Source: Planctomycetes bacterium RIFOXYC2_FULL_41_27 (GTDB taxonomy: Bacteria; Planctomycetota; Brocadiia; Brocadiales; Brocadiaceae). Taken from it: 17,489 bases of DNA. This document shows, piece after piece, positions 1 to 6,711 of the stretch; positions within the stretch are counted from its first letter, which is position 1, and each line of letters begins with the position of its first letter. The notes under the pieces are model-generated. The model saw only the letters and a program-made list of their open reading frames with translations. It was not told the DNA's origin and ran no database searches. The stretch covers positions 1 through 17,489 of the forward strand of contig MHZD01000033.1 of the NCBI GenBank assembly GCA_001828645.1. Reading direction: 5' to 3'. Position numbers and translations under genes: made by a program.

Positions 1-18
1 TACTCTAAAGGTGTTCAT
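1..18 (-). CDS. possible 5' end of a leftward gene (partial, speculative)
   Basis: On the minus strand an ATG at 18-16 opens a frame (MNTFRV) that runs off the left edge. Six codons are far too few to identify a product. The only support is a promoter-like pair upstream at 82-109 pointing the same way and the absence of any other gene in the first 250 bases. No strong Shine-Dalgarno sequence is present; only a weak purine run lies ahead of the ATG. It may not be a gene. Confidence 0.15.
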
Positions 19-81
19 ACGTCGCTTCTTACACCCTCGGGGAACGTTTAACCCCAATAACTCTCCCCCAACTCCACTATA

Positions 82-109
82 ATTATATCACAGAAAGCAT
101 CTTTTGCAA
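82..109 (-). promoter_or_regulatory. sigma70-like promoter firing leftward
   Basis: On the minus strand a TTGCAA box (109-104) is followed after 16 bp by a perfect TATAAT (87-82). It would drive a transcript leaving the left edge of the window, divergent from the gene at 251. Such boxes arise easily in AT-rich DNA, so confidence is limited. Confidence 0.3.
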
Positions 110-200
110 ATTTCAAGAAAAAATAAATCTGCAAATAGAGTATCTTTATTGACTGCATAAAATGCTTGTTTTATTGAGATAAAATATGTATGCTTTGCAT

Positions 201-206
201 TATAAT
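201..206 (+). promoter_or_regulatory. possible -10 box for the OB-fold protein gene
   Basis: A perfect TATAAT lies 44 bp upstream of the ATG at 251. No good -35 box sits at 16-18 bp; the nearest TTGAGA (174-179) is 21 bp away. A TTGACT at 149-154 has only poor -10 partners. Rightward initiation here is plausible but not demonstrated. Confidence 0.25.
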
Positions 207-250
207 TTTTGCTGTATATATTCTATTGGAAAATATAAAGGAGTTGTGAA

Positions 251-1033
251 ATGAGAAAACTTTCGATGTTGTTTGCTTTGAATTTAGCTTTAATAACCGT
301 TATTTCGGTACATAGCACGTATGCCGGGAAGCCAGCCGAAGCGCCAAAGGCGGATGTATATATGAAATCCTCACAGGATACGTCTCCCCAGGATGTGTCT
401 TCCCTTTCTGGTAAAATCGTTGAAACGATGAACAGCGGCGGTTATACGTACCTCTGTATCGAAAAGGATGGTAAAAAGATCTGGGTGGCGATACCGGAAA
501 CAAAGGTGTCCGTTGGGGAAAATATATCTTTACCGCCAGGCTATGAAATGGTCAATTTCACCAGCAAGACACTTAATCGGACGTTTGAGAAAATCATCTT
601 CACTACAGGTCCCACATCAGCGCAATCAGCGCATGGGGCATCTGACAAAATGAGTGTCCACGGTGGTGCAATGGGCAGTAAAAGCGCAGATACATCAACA
701 ACTGAGAACATAAAGGTAGAAAAGGCAACCGGCCAGAATGCTTACACAGTGGCAGAGATTTTTGGAAAAAAATCGGAACTTGACAAGAAAAATGTTGTTG
801 TCAGCGGTAAGGTTGTAAAGGTTTCTGCGGGCATCATGGGAAAGAACTGGCTGCACATACAGGACGGAAGTGGAAATGCAAAGGATGGCAATAATGACTT
901 GGTTGTTACCACTCAGGATATTCCTAAAGTAGGCGATATTGTAACAGCAAGCGGAACATTATATAAGGACAAAGACTTTGGGAGTGGTTATAAGTATGAT
1001 GTAGTTGTGGAGGAGGCGAGCATTAAAAAATAA
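251..1033 (+). CDS. exported protein with two OB-like domains (NrfJ-type)
   Basis: The 260-residue product has a clear Sec signal peptide (Arg/Lys start, hydrophobic stretch to about residue 20, likely cleavage after Ala25 in STYA|GK), so it acts outside the cytoplasm. Residues about 50-120 form a small beta-rich domain with GGYTY, a WVAIPETKV segment and a FEKIIF strand. Residues about 163-258 form a second OB-like domain with the hallmark run IMGKNWLHIQDGSG, then VTT, VGDIV and DFGSGYKY. Both look like the domains of NrfJ-type proteins, often annotated as nucleic-acid-binding OB folds but of unknown function. The linker (about 121-150) is Ser/Ala/Gly-rich with two His and two Met. An AAAGGAG 7 nt before the ATG fixes the start. 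It stands alone on its strand, with about 210 bp before the convergent sorB. The family match is from memory; the function is unknown. Confidence 0.85.
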   Translation: MRKLSMLFALNLALITVISVHSTYAGKPAEAPKADVYMKSSQDTSPQDVSSLSGKIVETMNSGGYTYLCIEKDGKKIWVAIPETKVSVGENISLPPGYEMVNFTSKTLNRTFEKIIFTTGPTSAQSAHGASDKMSVHGGAMGSKSADTSTTENIKVEKATGQNAYTVAEIFGKKSELDKKNVVVSGKVVKVSAGIMGKNWLHIQDGSGNAKDGNNDLVVTTQDIPKVGDIVTASGTLYKDKDFGSGYKYDVVVEEASIKK

Positions 1034-1242
1034 CAACCAACTGGTACCACAGAAACGACTCTGATTTATCTTAAATATGTGTGTAGGAATTACAACTAAT
1101 GTAAAAGATTATGAATCAAAGCCATTAATACACTAATTTTTTGCAACATCGACTATTGAAATTCGGGAAGGGTCGGAATAACTTTGTTCCCATCCTTGCT
1201 GATCATTATTTCAACTCCCCTTTTGAACTAGCGAAGCTACCT
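1034..1242. other. intergenic region between convergent genes
   Basis: About 210 bp separate the stop of the OB-domain gene from the stop of sorB. I see no convincing rho-independent terminator for either gene. The only structured content is a short minus-strand open frame with a good ribosome-binding site at 1153-1206, listed separately. Confidence 0.5.
1153..1206 (-). CDS. possible 17-residue small ORF downstream of sorB
   Basis: Reading MISKDGNKVIPTLPEFQ and then TAG, this mini-frame lies 36 bp after the sorB stop on the same strand. A strong AGGGGAG sits 8 nt before its ATG, which is better than many real genes show. The frame also stays open backwards to the sorB stop region in the -1 frame, so it could instead be the remnant of a longer sorB C-terminus or of a decayed following gene. 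No family is recognisable. Confidence 0.2.
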   Translation of the reverse strand: MISKDGNKVIPTLPEFQ

Positions 1243-1665
1243 TCATTGCTTGCGGTTTATTGGTGTATAGTGCGCTCGCAAGTAGGAGATGATTTGTTTC
1301 GCAGAATCCTCAGAAATGGGAGCCCCATACGTATTGATCATCTTGTGAACCACACCCTCCCAGGTAGCGGCTGGTAGCGGTGGCTGCATGGTGATGTACG
1401 TGGTGCTGTGACAAAATCTGCAAAATATCTGGATAATCTCACGACCTTCGCCCTGAGCAAGTTCGGGGGTATAAAGGGGATATGCACCCACGCTGTACAC
1501 ACCATCTGACGACTGCTTGTCCTGACTAGGTTGGCGGACACTGCTCAGTGTACCCTGACTATACTGGCCACTGCGAATCAGACCGGAAATCTCGCTTTCG
1601 GCAAGAATGGGTACACACAATAAGGACAGAAGAATTCCGATTATAATACATCTCTCCTTTTCCAT
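1243..1665 (-). CDS. sorB: SorB-like monoheme cytochrome c subunit
   Basis: This is an exported c-type cytochrome, probably the electron acceptor subunit of the sulfite dehydrogenase encoded just upstream. A signal peptide covers about residues 1-22 (cleavage near PILA|ES). After a polar stretch of about 45 residues rich in Ser/Gln comes the heme site CRFCH (residues 82-86). A W-x-x-V-x-x-M pattern ends at Met109, followed by YGAP, which suggests Met109 as the distal ligand. The size fits single-heme SorB subunits. I chose ATG 1665 over GTG 1677 because a GAGGAG sits 4 nt before the ATG and would overlap the GTG. It follows sorA on the same strand after 203 bp containing two hairpins. It could equally be a cytochrome for another SoxC/SorA-family enzyme. 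Confidence 0.75.
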   Translation of the reverse strand: MEKERCIIIGILLSLLCVPILAESEISGLIRSGQYSQGTLSSVRQPSQDKQSSDGVYSVGAYPLYTPELAQGEGREIIQIFCRFCHSTTYITMQPPLPAATWEGVVHKMINTYGAPISEDSAKQIISYLRAHYTPINRKQ

Positions 1666-1727
1666 CTCACTCCTCACTATTTAAATTGTATAGGAATTTT
1701 CATTTTATTCATGCGGTTTTTGAGGTG

Positions 1728-1754
1728 ACACGGATAAACTTCGTTTGTCCGTGT
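1728..1754. repeat. 12-bp inverted repeat (hairpin) between sorA and sorB
   Basis: ACACGGATAAAC and GTTTGTCCGTGT face each other across a 3-base loop; 11 of 12 positions are complementary. On the plus strand the odd position is a T-G wobble; on the sorAB transcript it is a C-A mismatch. No T-run follows on either strand, so it is not a standard intrinsic terminator. It could be an mRNA-stabilising or processing hairpin, or a dispersed palindromic element. Confidence 0.6.
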
Positions 1755-1816
1755 TTAACTTAAATCCACATATCCCCGTCTTCACGAGGACAAGTTTTAT
1801 AATGGCACAAATTATT

Positions 1817-1832
1817 CCCCTCCCAAGAGGGG
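1817..1832 (-). repeat. GC-rich hairpin just downstream of sorA
   Basis: CCCCTC and GAGGGG form a perfect 6-bp stem with a 4-base loop in otherwise AT-rich DNA, 36 bp past the sorA stop. On the sorA transcript it is followed by AATAATTTGT, only weakly U-rich. It could act as a leaky terminator separating sorA from sorB levels. I recall similar CCCCTC/GAGGGG palindromes as dispersed intergenic repeats in diverse bacteria; that is memory, not a search. Confidence 0.45.
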
Positions 1833-1868
1833 ACTTTCTAATTTAAAATTTAAATACCAATATCTTTA

Positions 1869-3164
1869 CTACTTCGCCGCACCCACAGTTATTTCCTGTC
1901 GCTCAATCTTGTTCCAAAGATAACCGCCGGGGTTCCAGATAACTTCATCTGGCTGGATATTGCCTTTCTCATCAGTTGCCCGCACGGCAAGCACGTACTT
2001 ACCGGTACGCTTAGGAATCCAGGTAGTCTCCCATGTGCGAAAGGAATATTGGCCGTAATCTTTCCCAAGTTCGGTCTTGGTCCAATACTTACCGCCGTCC
2101 CATGAGAACTCAACCACGACCACCCGCCCAAAGCCGCTAAAGGCAATACCTCGCACTGTTACTGCCATCTCTTCGGGGATTTTACCCGACCCATCGGGAG
2201 TAATAATAAACGATCGTACGGGCATCGTCCCAATCGGTATCATTTCGACCCGACCTTCATTGATGTCTCTTGATGTAGTATTACCTCGAGGAGTGTTAGG
2301 AATACAATAAGCCTTAGACATCCAGTAATTGGTGTCAGGTTCGGTCAATACCCGTATCCAGGTCAGTGCCTTAGTCCAATAAGTTGCAAACTTACCCGGA
2401 ACTACCAGTCGTACCGGAAATCCGTTAAGCATGGGCAGCGGTTCTCCATTCATCTCATAAGCTACGACGGTTTCACCTATGACAGGATCGCTAAGACCCA
2501 AAGACTTTAGATAGATATGCGAACCCTTGCTCTCCGGTCCTCTGCCCCTGTCCAACCCCTCAAATTGTACCTGAGAAGAACCTGTCTTGACCCCAGCAGT
2601 ATTCATCAAATCTTTAAGACGCACTCCCGTAAAGAGGGCATTACCCATGGCTCCGTTTCCCCACTGACCACCAGGCACCCTCGGCTGAAAGCGACTGCGG
2701 CTATTACCGGAACACTGGTTGACTGCTGTAATAGATACCGGTTTGAACTGGCTCATTAGTTCAGACATAGACAATGCCAAAGTTTTTTCAACGTTCCCTT
2801 CTATAAAAAGACGCCAATCCGAAAGACTCACGGCATTCGGTATTTCATCGAGATGCCATCGCACGTAAAAGGCCGCATTGGGCGTAAAAGGAGTAAGGAA
2901 GTAATGCCGGGGCGTTTCAAGCTGGATTGGTCGGTCAGTGAGCTGGATCAATGGAAGTTTTTGGGGATGAATGACGAAGGGACCTTCCGATCCCCAATAA
3001 GGGTTTGCGTCAGGTCCGGTAAAGCTCGGTAACGGCTCAATAGCCTGGCTGGAAACCTGAGCCCAAGCAGGAATTAACTTGTTTAGGCTCAACCAGGCGG
3101 CTCCTCCCCCCATCACCTTCAACAGGAATCTCCGAGACATTATCCATGATTTTTCTTCTGACAT
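1869..3164 (-). CDS. sorA: SorA-like sulfite oxidase-family molybdoenzyme
   Basis: This 431-residue protein belongs to the sulfite oxidase family, which uses molybdopterin to oxidise sulfite to sulfate outside the cytoplasm. A twin-arginine signal (SRRFLLK, residues 10-16, cleavage near AWA|QV at 35) indicates folded export with cofactor. FYVRWHL (99-105) supplies the active-site Arg102 and His104 seen in SorA. VNQCSGNSR contains Cys151, the expected Mo ligand. LPMLNGFPVRLVVPGK (243-258) is the conserved sulfite oxidase/SoxC segment. Residues about 310-425 form the C-terminal dimerisation domain. A GGTGGTGGG stretch directly before ATG 3164 serves as the ribosome-binding region. The cytochrome downstream argues for a SorAB pair. 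The substrate could also be another oxyanion or sulfur compound. It lies 118 bp after the TPR gene on the same strand, with no confident promoter in that gap. Confidence 0.85.
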   Translation of the reverse strand: MSEEKSWIMSRRFLLKVMGGGAAWLSLNKLIPAWAQVSSQAIEPLPSFTGPDANPYWGSEGPFVIHPQKLPLIQLTDRPIQLETPRHYFLTPFTPNAAFYVRWHLDEIPNAVSLSDWRLFIEGNVEKTLALSMSELMSQFKPVSITAVNQCSGNSRSRFQPRVPGGQWGNGAMGNALFTGVRLKDLMNTAGVKTGSSQVQFEGLDRGRGPESKGSHIYLKSLGLSDPVIGETVVAYEMNGEPLPMLNGFPVRLVVPGKFATYWTKALTWIRVLTEPDTNYWMSKAYCIPNTPRGNTTSRDINEGRVEMIPIGTMPVRSFIITPDGSGKIPEEMAVTVRGIAFSGFGRVVVVEFSWDGGKYWTKTELGKDYGQYSFRTWETTWIPKRTGKYVLAVRATDEKGNIQPDEVIWNPGGYLWNKIERQEITVGAAK

Positions 3165-3282
3165 CCCACCACCGCCTGTTTCGCTTATGAGTTAAATTGG
3201 AGATAGCATTGGATCGATGTGGCAACGCTTACTTTTCAAATTTGAATTTTTACTGCATTGGCACCGATTCCAATAATGGGTT

Positions 3283-4986
3283 TTATTTCGAGGATTGGGT
3301 TGATTCCAATTTCTGGTAAATTGCGAATTCTGATTCGGCTTCGATATGCATACCCTTTTCCTGATAAAGGAATCCTAAATTTTTATGGGCGCCAATGTCA
3401 CCTGCATCGATATCCAAAACTTTTTTATAGGCATCAATCGCCTCGTCTTGCTTGCCGAGCTTTTGGTAAACAAGCCCAATGTTGTAACAGGCATTCACAA
3501 GGGCAGGGTCGATTCCTACTGCCTTTTCCCATTGGGGGATGGCTGTGGTGTACATGTTTTTCTTTGCATAGGCATTACCTAATTTATAATACACCTCAGC
3601 ATCGTTGGGGTAAACTTCTGAGATCTTTTCCCATGTATTTATGGCTTTGTCTATTAGACCATTTACATAATAAGCGTCAGCAAGACTGGTAAGAGCATCA
3701 TAATCATTCGGGTTGATCTCGATAACTTTGGTCCACATAGAAATGGCCTTGTCAATCTTATCCTGATTGTAATATGCTATCCCCAAATTAAAATATGCAT
3801 CGGCATTTTCCGGATTTAGTTCGATAGTCTTTTTCCAGGCAACAATGGATTTATCATGCCTACCTTTAGCTGCAAGGAGTTCACCATAATTATAATACGC
3901 CTCTGAATAGGCGGGTTTGACATCGATGGCCTTTTTGTATTCAGACAACGCTTCCTCCAGCATGTCCTTTTCCGTATAAACCTCACCAAGGGTAAAGTGT
4001 GCCTCTGCAATTTTTGGGTTAAGCTTTAGTGCCTGCCCTAGTGATGTTACAGCGTCTTCAGACTTGCCCTTCTCGCTATATATCAGTCCAAGATTGAAGT
4101 ACGCTTCTGCAAAATTAGGCGCTAGTTCCAGCGCTTTTTCAAAGGCATCAGAAGCTTCTTCAAGCTTACCCTTCGCATAGAGGGCAATTCCAAGATTATT
4201 AAACGCCTCAGGATAATTTTTGTCTAACTGAATGGCTGATTTATGTTCAGTGATTGACTTTCCAAAATCACCCTCTTTGTAATACAATGAACCAAGATAA
4301 TTGTGTGCCTCCGCATCTTTGGGATTTAACTCAAGTGTTTGTTTGAACTCATTAATAGCCTTGTCAAATAACTTCTTTTTGTAATATGCCAATCCCAGCA
4401 TAAAGTGGATGTCGGCTGAATTCGGGTCAAATTTGTTTGACCTTTTTAGTGAAGTAATACACTCATCTATCATATCATTTTCATAATAGAGGAGTCCCAT
4501 GTTGTAGTTTGCATCAGCCACTGATGGATTCAACTCCAGGCTTTCCTTAAATGCAGAGAGGGATTCCGTGAAGGCCTTTTTCTTTTTGTAGGCTAAGCCG
4601 AGGTCGTTGTAAACATCCGCCTTTTCTTTGGTCTGGTTTGCCTTATAATAAGATACGGCAGCAAGCAACTCAGGAATGGCTTCATTATGCTTGTCATTCT
4701 CATAATAGGCCTTTCCCAAATAGTGGCGCAGTTCCCCATCCTCTTTTATTCCTTCAGACGCCAGCTTCAATTCCTCCAAAGCCTCTTCTGTCATTCCTTT
4801 TTTGAAGTAAGAAATGCCCTCTGTTTTATGCTGTGCTGGTGTGGTTGCGCCTGTGATCCTATCGGTGATCAAATTCAGATACCCCTTTTTGGGCTTCTTT
4901 TCAGCCTTTGCATAATAGGGAGATCGGCATGCTGTCGGAAAAGTAATCAGTAGCAAAAGAACCCAAAACTGTTTTTTTATATTCAT
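3283..4986 (-). CDS. large TPR-repeat lipoprotein-like protein
   Basis: About 15 tandem tetratricopeptide repeats of 34 residues fill almost the whole chain, each with the LGxxYxxxG...A...W/F-x-xA-x-x-L/I-x-P pattern. The fold should be a long superhelical scaffold for protein-protein binding. The N-terminus is an export signal: two lysines, a run of leucines, then FPTAC with Cys19 as a possible lipidation site, although Pro at -3 is atypical for a lipobox. I start it at ATG 4986. An upstream in-frame TTG at 5013 would bury the signal and coincide with the predicted transcription start, so it is unlikely. The last TPR is followed by only a few polar residues. It precedes sorA and sorB on the same strand, but there is no evidence that it works with them. 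Ligand and role are unknown. Confidence 0.85.
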   Translation of the reverse strand: MNIKKQFWVLLLLITFPTACRSPYYAKAEKKPKKGYLNLITDRITGATTPAQHKTEGISYFKKGMTEEALEELKLASEGIKEDGELRHYLGKAYYENDKHNEAIPELLAAVSYYKANQTKEKADVYNDLGLAYKKKKAFTESLSAFKESLELNPSVADANYNMGLLYYENDMIDECITSLKRSNKFDPNSADIHFMLGLAYYKKKLFDKAINEFKQTLELNPKDAEAHNYLGSLYYKEGDFGKSITEHKSAIQLDKNYPEAFNNLGIALYAKGKLEEASDAFEKALELAPNFAEAYFNLGLIYSEKGKSEDAVTSLGQALKLNPKIAEAHFTLGEVYTEKDMLEEALSEYKKAIDVKPAYSEAYYNYGELLAAKGRHDKSIVAWKKTIELNPENADAYFNLGIAYYNQDKIDKAISMWTKVIEINPNDYDALTSLADAYYVNGLIDKAINTWEKISEVYPNDAEVYYKLGNAYAKKNMYTTAIPQWEKAVGIDPALVNACYNIGLVYQKLGKQDEAIDAYKKVLDIDAGDIGAHKNLGFLYQEKGMHIEAESEFAIYQKLESTQSSK

Positions 4987-5016
4987 ACTTAGGAGTTTCA
5001 AAATGAGATGCAAATG

Positions 5017-5044
5017 AATGTATCTTGTTAAGATTTTAAAACAA
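5017..5044 (-). promoter_or_regulatory. possible promoter of the TPR gene
   Basis: On the minus strand TTGTTT (5044-5039) and TACATT (5022-5017) are separated by 16 bp. Initiation would fall near 5010, giving a leader of about 25 nt before ATG 4986. It is a weak match to consensus, supported mainly by position in the divergent gap. Confidence 0.25.
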
Positions 5045-5127
5045 ATTAAAATTTATCCGAGAAAACCTGCGTCCTAAGCAATTCAGGCTTCAATCTATCA
5101 AAGTAGCATCCTATTGTCAAATAGTTA

Positions 5128-5156
5128 TTGAATGTGGTTAGGGTGTATAGTAAAAT
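5128..5156 (+). promoter_or_regulatory. sigma70-like promoter of leuA-aroDE
   Basis: TTGAAT (5128-5133) and TAAAAT (5151-5156) are spaced by exactly 17 bp and would start transcription about 40 nt before leuA. A second TATAAT (5170-5175) lies closer but lacks a good -35 box. I see no leader peptide or attenuator in the short 5' region. Confidence 0.4.
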
Positions 5157-5202
5157 TTGTTTAACAAAATATAATTTATGATATAGAGCAGGAAGAATTC
5201 TC

Positions 5203-6711
5203 ATGACAAATAACATAATTATTTTTGATACCACCCTTCGCGATGGGGAGCAATCACCGGGCGCAAGCCTCGATATTAATGAAAAGGTGAATATTGCCAG
5301 ACAATTGGCTTTGTTAAATGTGGATGTTATCGAGGCCGGATTCCCCGTATCATCGCCGGGAGATTTTGAATCGGTCAGCAGGATTGCCCGAGAAATTTGC
5401 GGGGTTTCCATTGCGGGTCTTGCCCGTGCAGTTGAGAAGGATATTGACAGCGCAGCTAAGGCGCTTGAAAAGGCAGAAAAACCCAGAATTCATGTCTTTT
5501 TGGCTACCTCGGAGATTCATCGAAAATACAAGCTCCTCAAGGCAAAGGAGGAGATTCTCAATTTAGCCGTAAAGGGGGTTAAACATGCCTTAAAATATGT
5601 GGACGACGTAGAGTTCTCACCAGAAGACGCCTCACGAACAGAATTAGATTTTCTCATCCAGGTTGTAGCGGCCGTTATCGACGCCGGTGCAAAGACCGTT
5701 AATATTCCTGATACAGTAGGCTATGCCGTACCTGACCATTATGCCTCCATTATTCGGGGATTAAAAGAAAACGTGAATAATATCAAAAAGGCTGTGATCA
5801 GCGTTCACTGCCATAATGACCTTGGACTTGCCGTGGCTAATTCTCTGGCCGCTGTGAAGGCCGGCGCGCAACAGGTAGAATGTACCATAAATGGAATTGG
5901 AGAACGGGCAGGGAATGCGGCATTAGAAGAGATAGTTATGGCACTTAAAACACGACGGGACTTTTTCCATTGTTCCACCCGCATTGTTACAAAAGAGTTG
6001 ATTGCTACAAGCAGACTGGTAAGCACCCTTACAGGACTTCGCGTACAGAGGAACAAGGCCATTGTCGGCGAGAATGCATTTGCACACCAATCAGGAGTGC
6101 ATCAGGACGGGATACTCAAGGAACGTACGACTTACGAAATTATGAAGCCAGAAGACGTTGGATTACAAAAAGCCAGAATTGTACTCGGAAAATTGTCCGG
6201 GCGGCATGCCTTAAAAGAACGGATTAAGGAACTGGGTTATGAATTGTCTGAAGGAGAATTTGAACGTGCTTTTGAGGAATTCAAGCATATTGCTGATAAA
6301 AAGAAAGAGGTTTATGATGAGGACATTGAAGCCATCGTAGGGGTAGAAAAGATGGACGTTCCCAATATCTTCCAGCTGGAAAGCCTCAGTATCAGTTGCG
6401 GGCCGAATGCAGTGCCTACCGCAGGGGTGAGACTTAAATTGCAAGACGGTCATGTGGTGGATAATGCCACGATTGGCGACGGCCCTATTGATGCACTTTT
6501 TAAGGCCATTGATTTATCAACAGGAATTCCCGGAAAGCTGCAGGATTATAACATTCGCGCGGTCACCGGCGGGAAAGACGCCATGGGTGAGGTTTCTGTG
6601 AATGTCGAAGTAAATGGTAAAACAGTCAGAGGTCGTGCAGTGAGCACAGATATTATTGAAGCGAGCGCAAAGGCTTATTTGAATGCCATCAATAAGGTAA
6701 CTGCAAAATAA
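5203..6711 (+). CDS. leuA: 2-isopropylmalate synthase
   Basis: LeuA catalyses the first committed step of leucine synthesis, condensing acetyl-CoA with 2-oxoisovalerate in the cytoplasm. The 502-residue length is normal. Residues 9-22 carry DTTLRDGEQSPGAS. The metal-binding HCH is at 202-204, followed by NDLGLAVANS. GIGERAGN and AHQSGVHQDG mark the rest of the HMGL-like barrel, and residues about 385-500 form the LeuA dimer domain where leucine feedback acts. An AGGA(AG) sequence 7 nt before ATG 5203 fixes the start. Its TAA overlaps the aroDE ATG by one base, so the two are probably translationally coupled. Citramalate synthase is a close alternative in this superfamily, but length and motifs favour LeuA. 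Confidence 0.95.
   Translation: MTNNIIIFDTTLRDGEQSPGASLDINEKVNIARQLALLNVDVIEAGFPVSSPGDFESVSRIAREICGVSIAGLARAVEKDIDSAAKALEKAEKPRIHVFLATSEIHRKYKLLKAKEEILNLAVKGVKHALKYVDDVEFSPEDASRTELDFLIQVVAAVIDAGAKTVNIPDTVGYAVPDHYASIIRGLKENVNNIKKAVISVHCHNDLGLAVANSLAAVKAGAQQVECTINGIGERAGNAALEEIVMALKTRRDFFHCSTRIVTKELIATSRLVSTLTGLRVQRNKAIVGENAFAHQSGVHQDGILKERTTYEIMKPEDVGLQKARIVLGKLSGRHALKERIKELGYELSEGEFERAFEEFKHIADKKKEVYDEDIEAIVGVEKMDVPNIFQLESLSISCGPNAVPTAGVRLKLQDGHVVDNATIGDGPIDALFKAIDLSTGIPGKLQDYNIRAVTGGKDAMGEVSVNVEVNGKTVRGRAVSTDIIEASAKAYLNAINKVTAK

Noticed and set aside
1728..1754. The 12-bp palindrome as an intrinsic terminator
   Set aside because: Neither strand has a T-run after the stem, and it lies upstream of sorB in the expected transcript.
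3258..3692. A 144-codon plus-strand frame opposite the end of the TPR gene
   Set aside because: It mirrors the repeated TPR codons, has no ribosome-binding site and shows an implausible Cys/His/Trp-rich composition.
3400..4900. Periodic DNA repeats about 102 bp apart, suggestive of a repeat array
   Set aside because: The period is exactly 34 codons and the sequence varies between units. It is the TPR coding pattern, not a CRISPR array or satellite.
5046..5411. A 121-codon minus-strand frame spanning the leuA start
   Set aside because: It covers the leuA promoter and N-terminus, has no start signals and no recognisable protein features.
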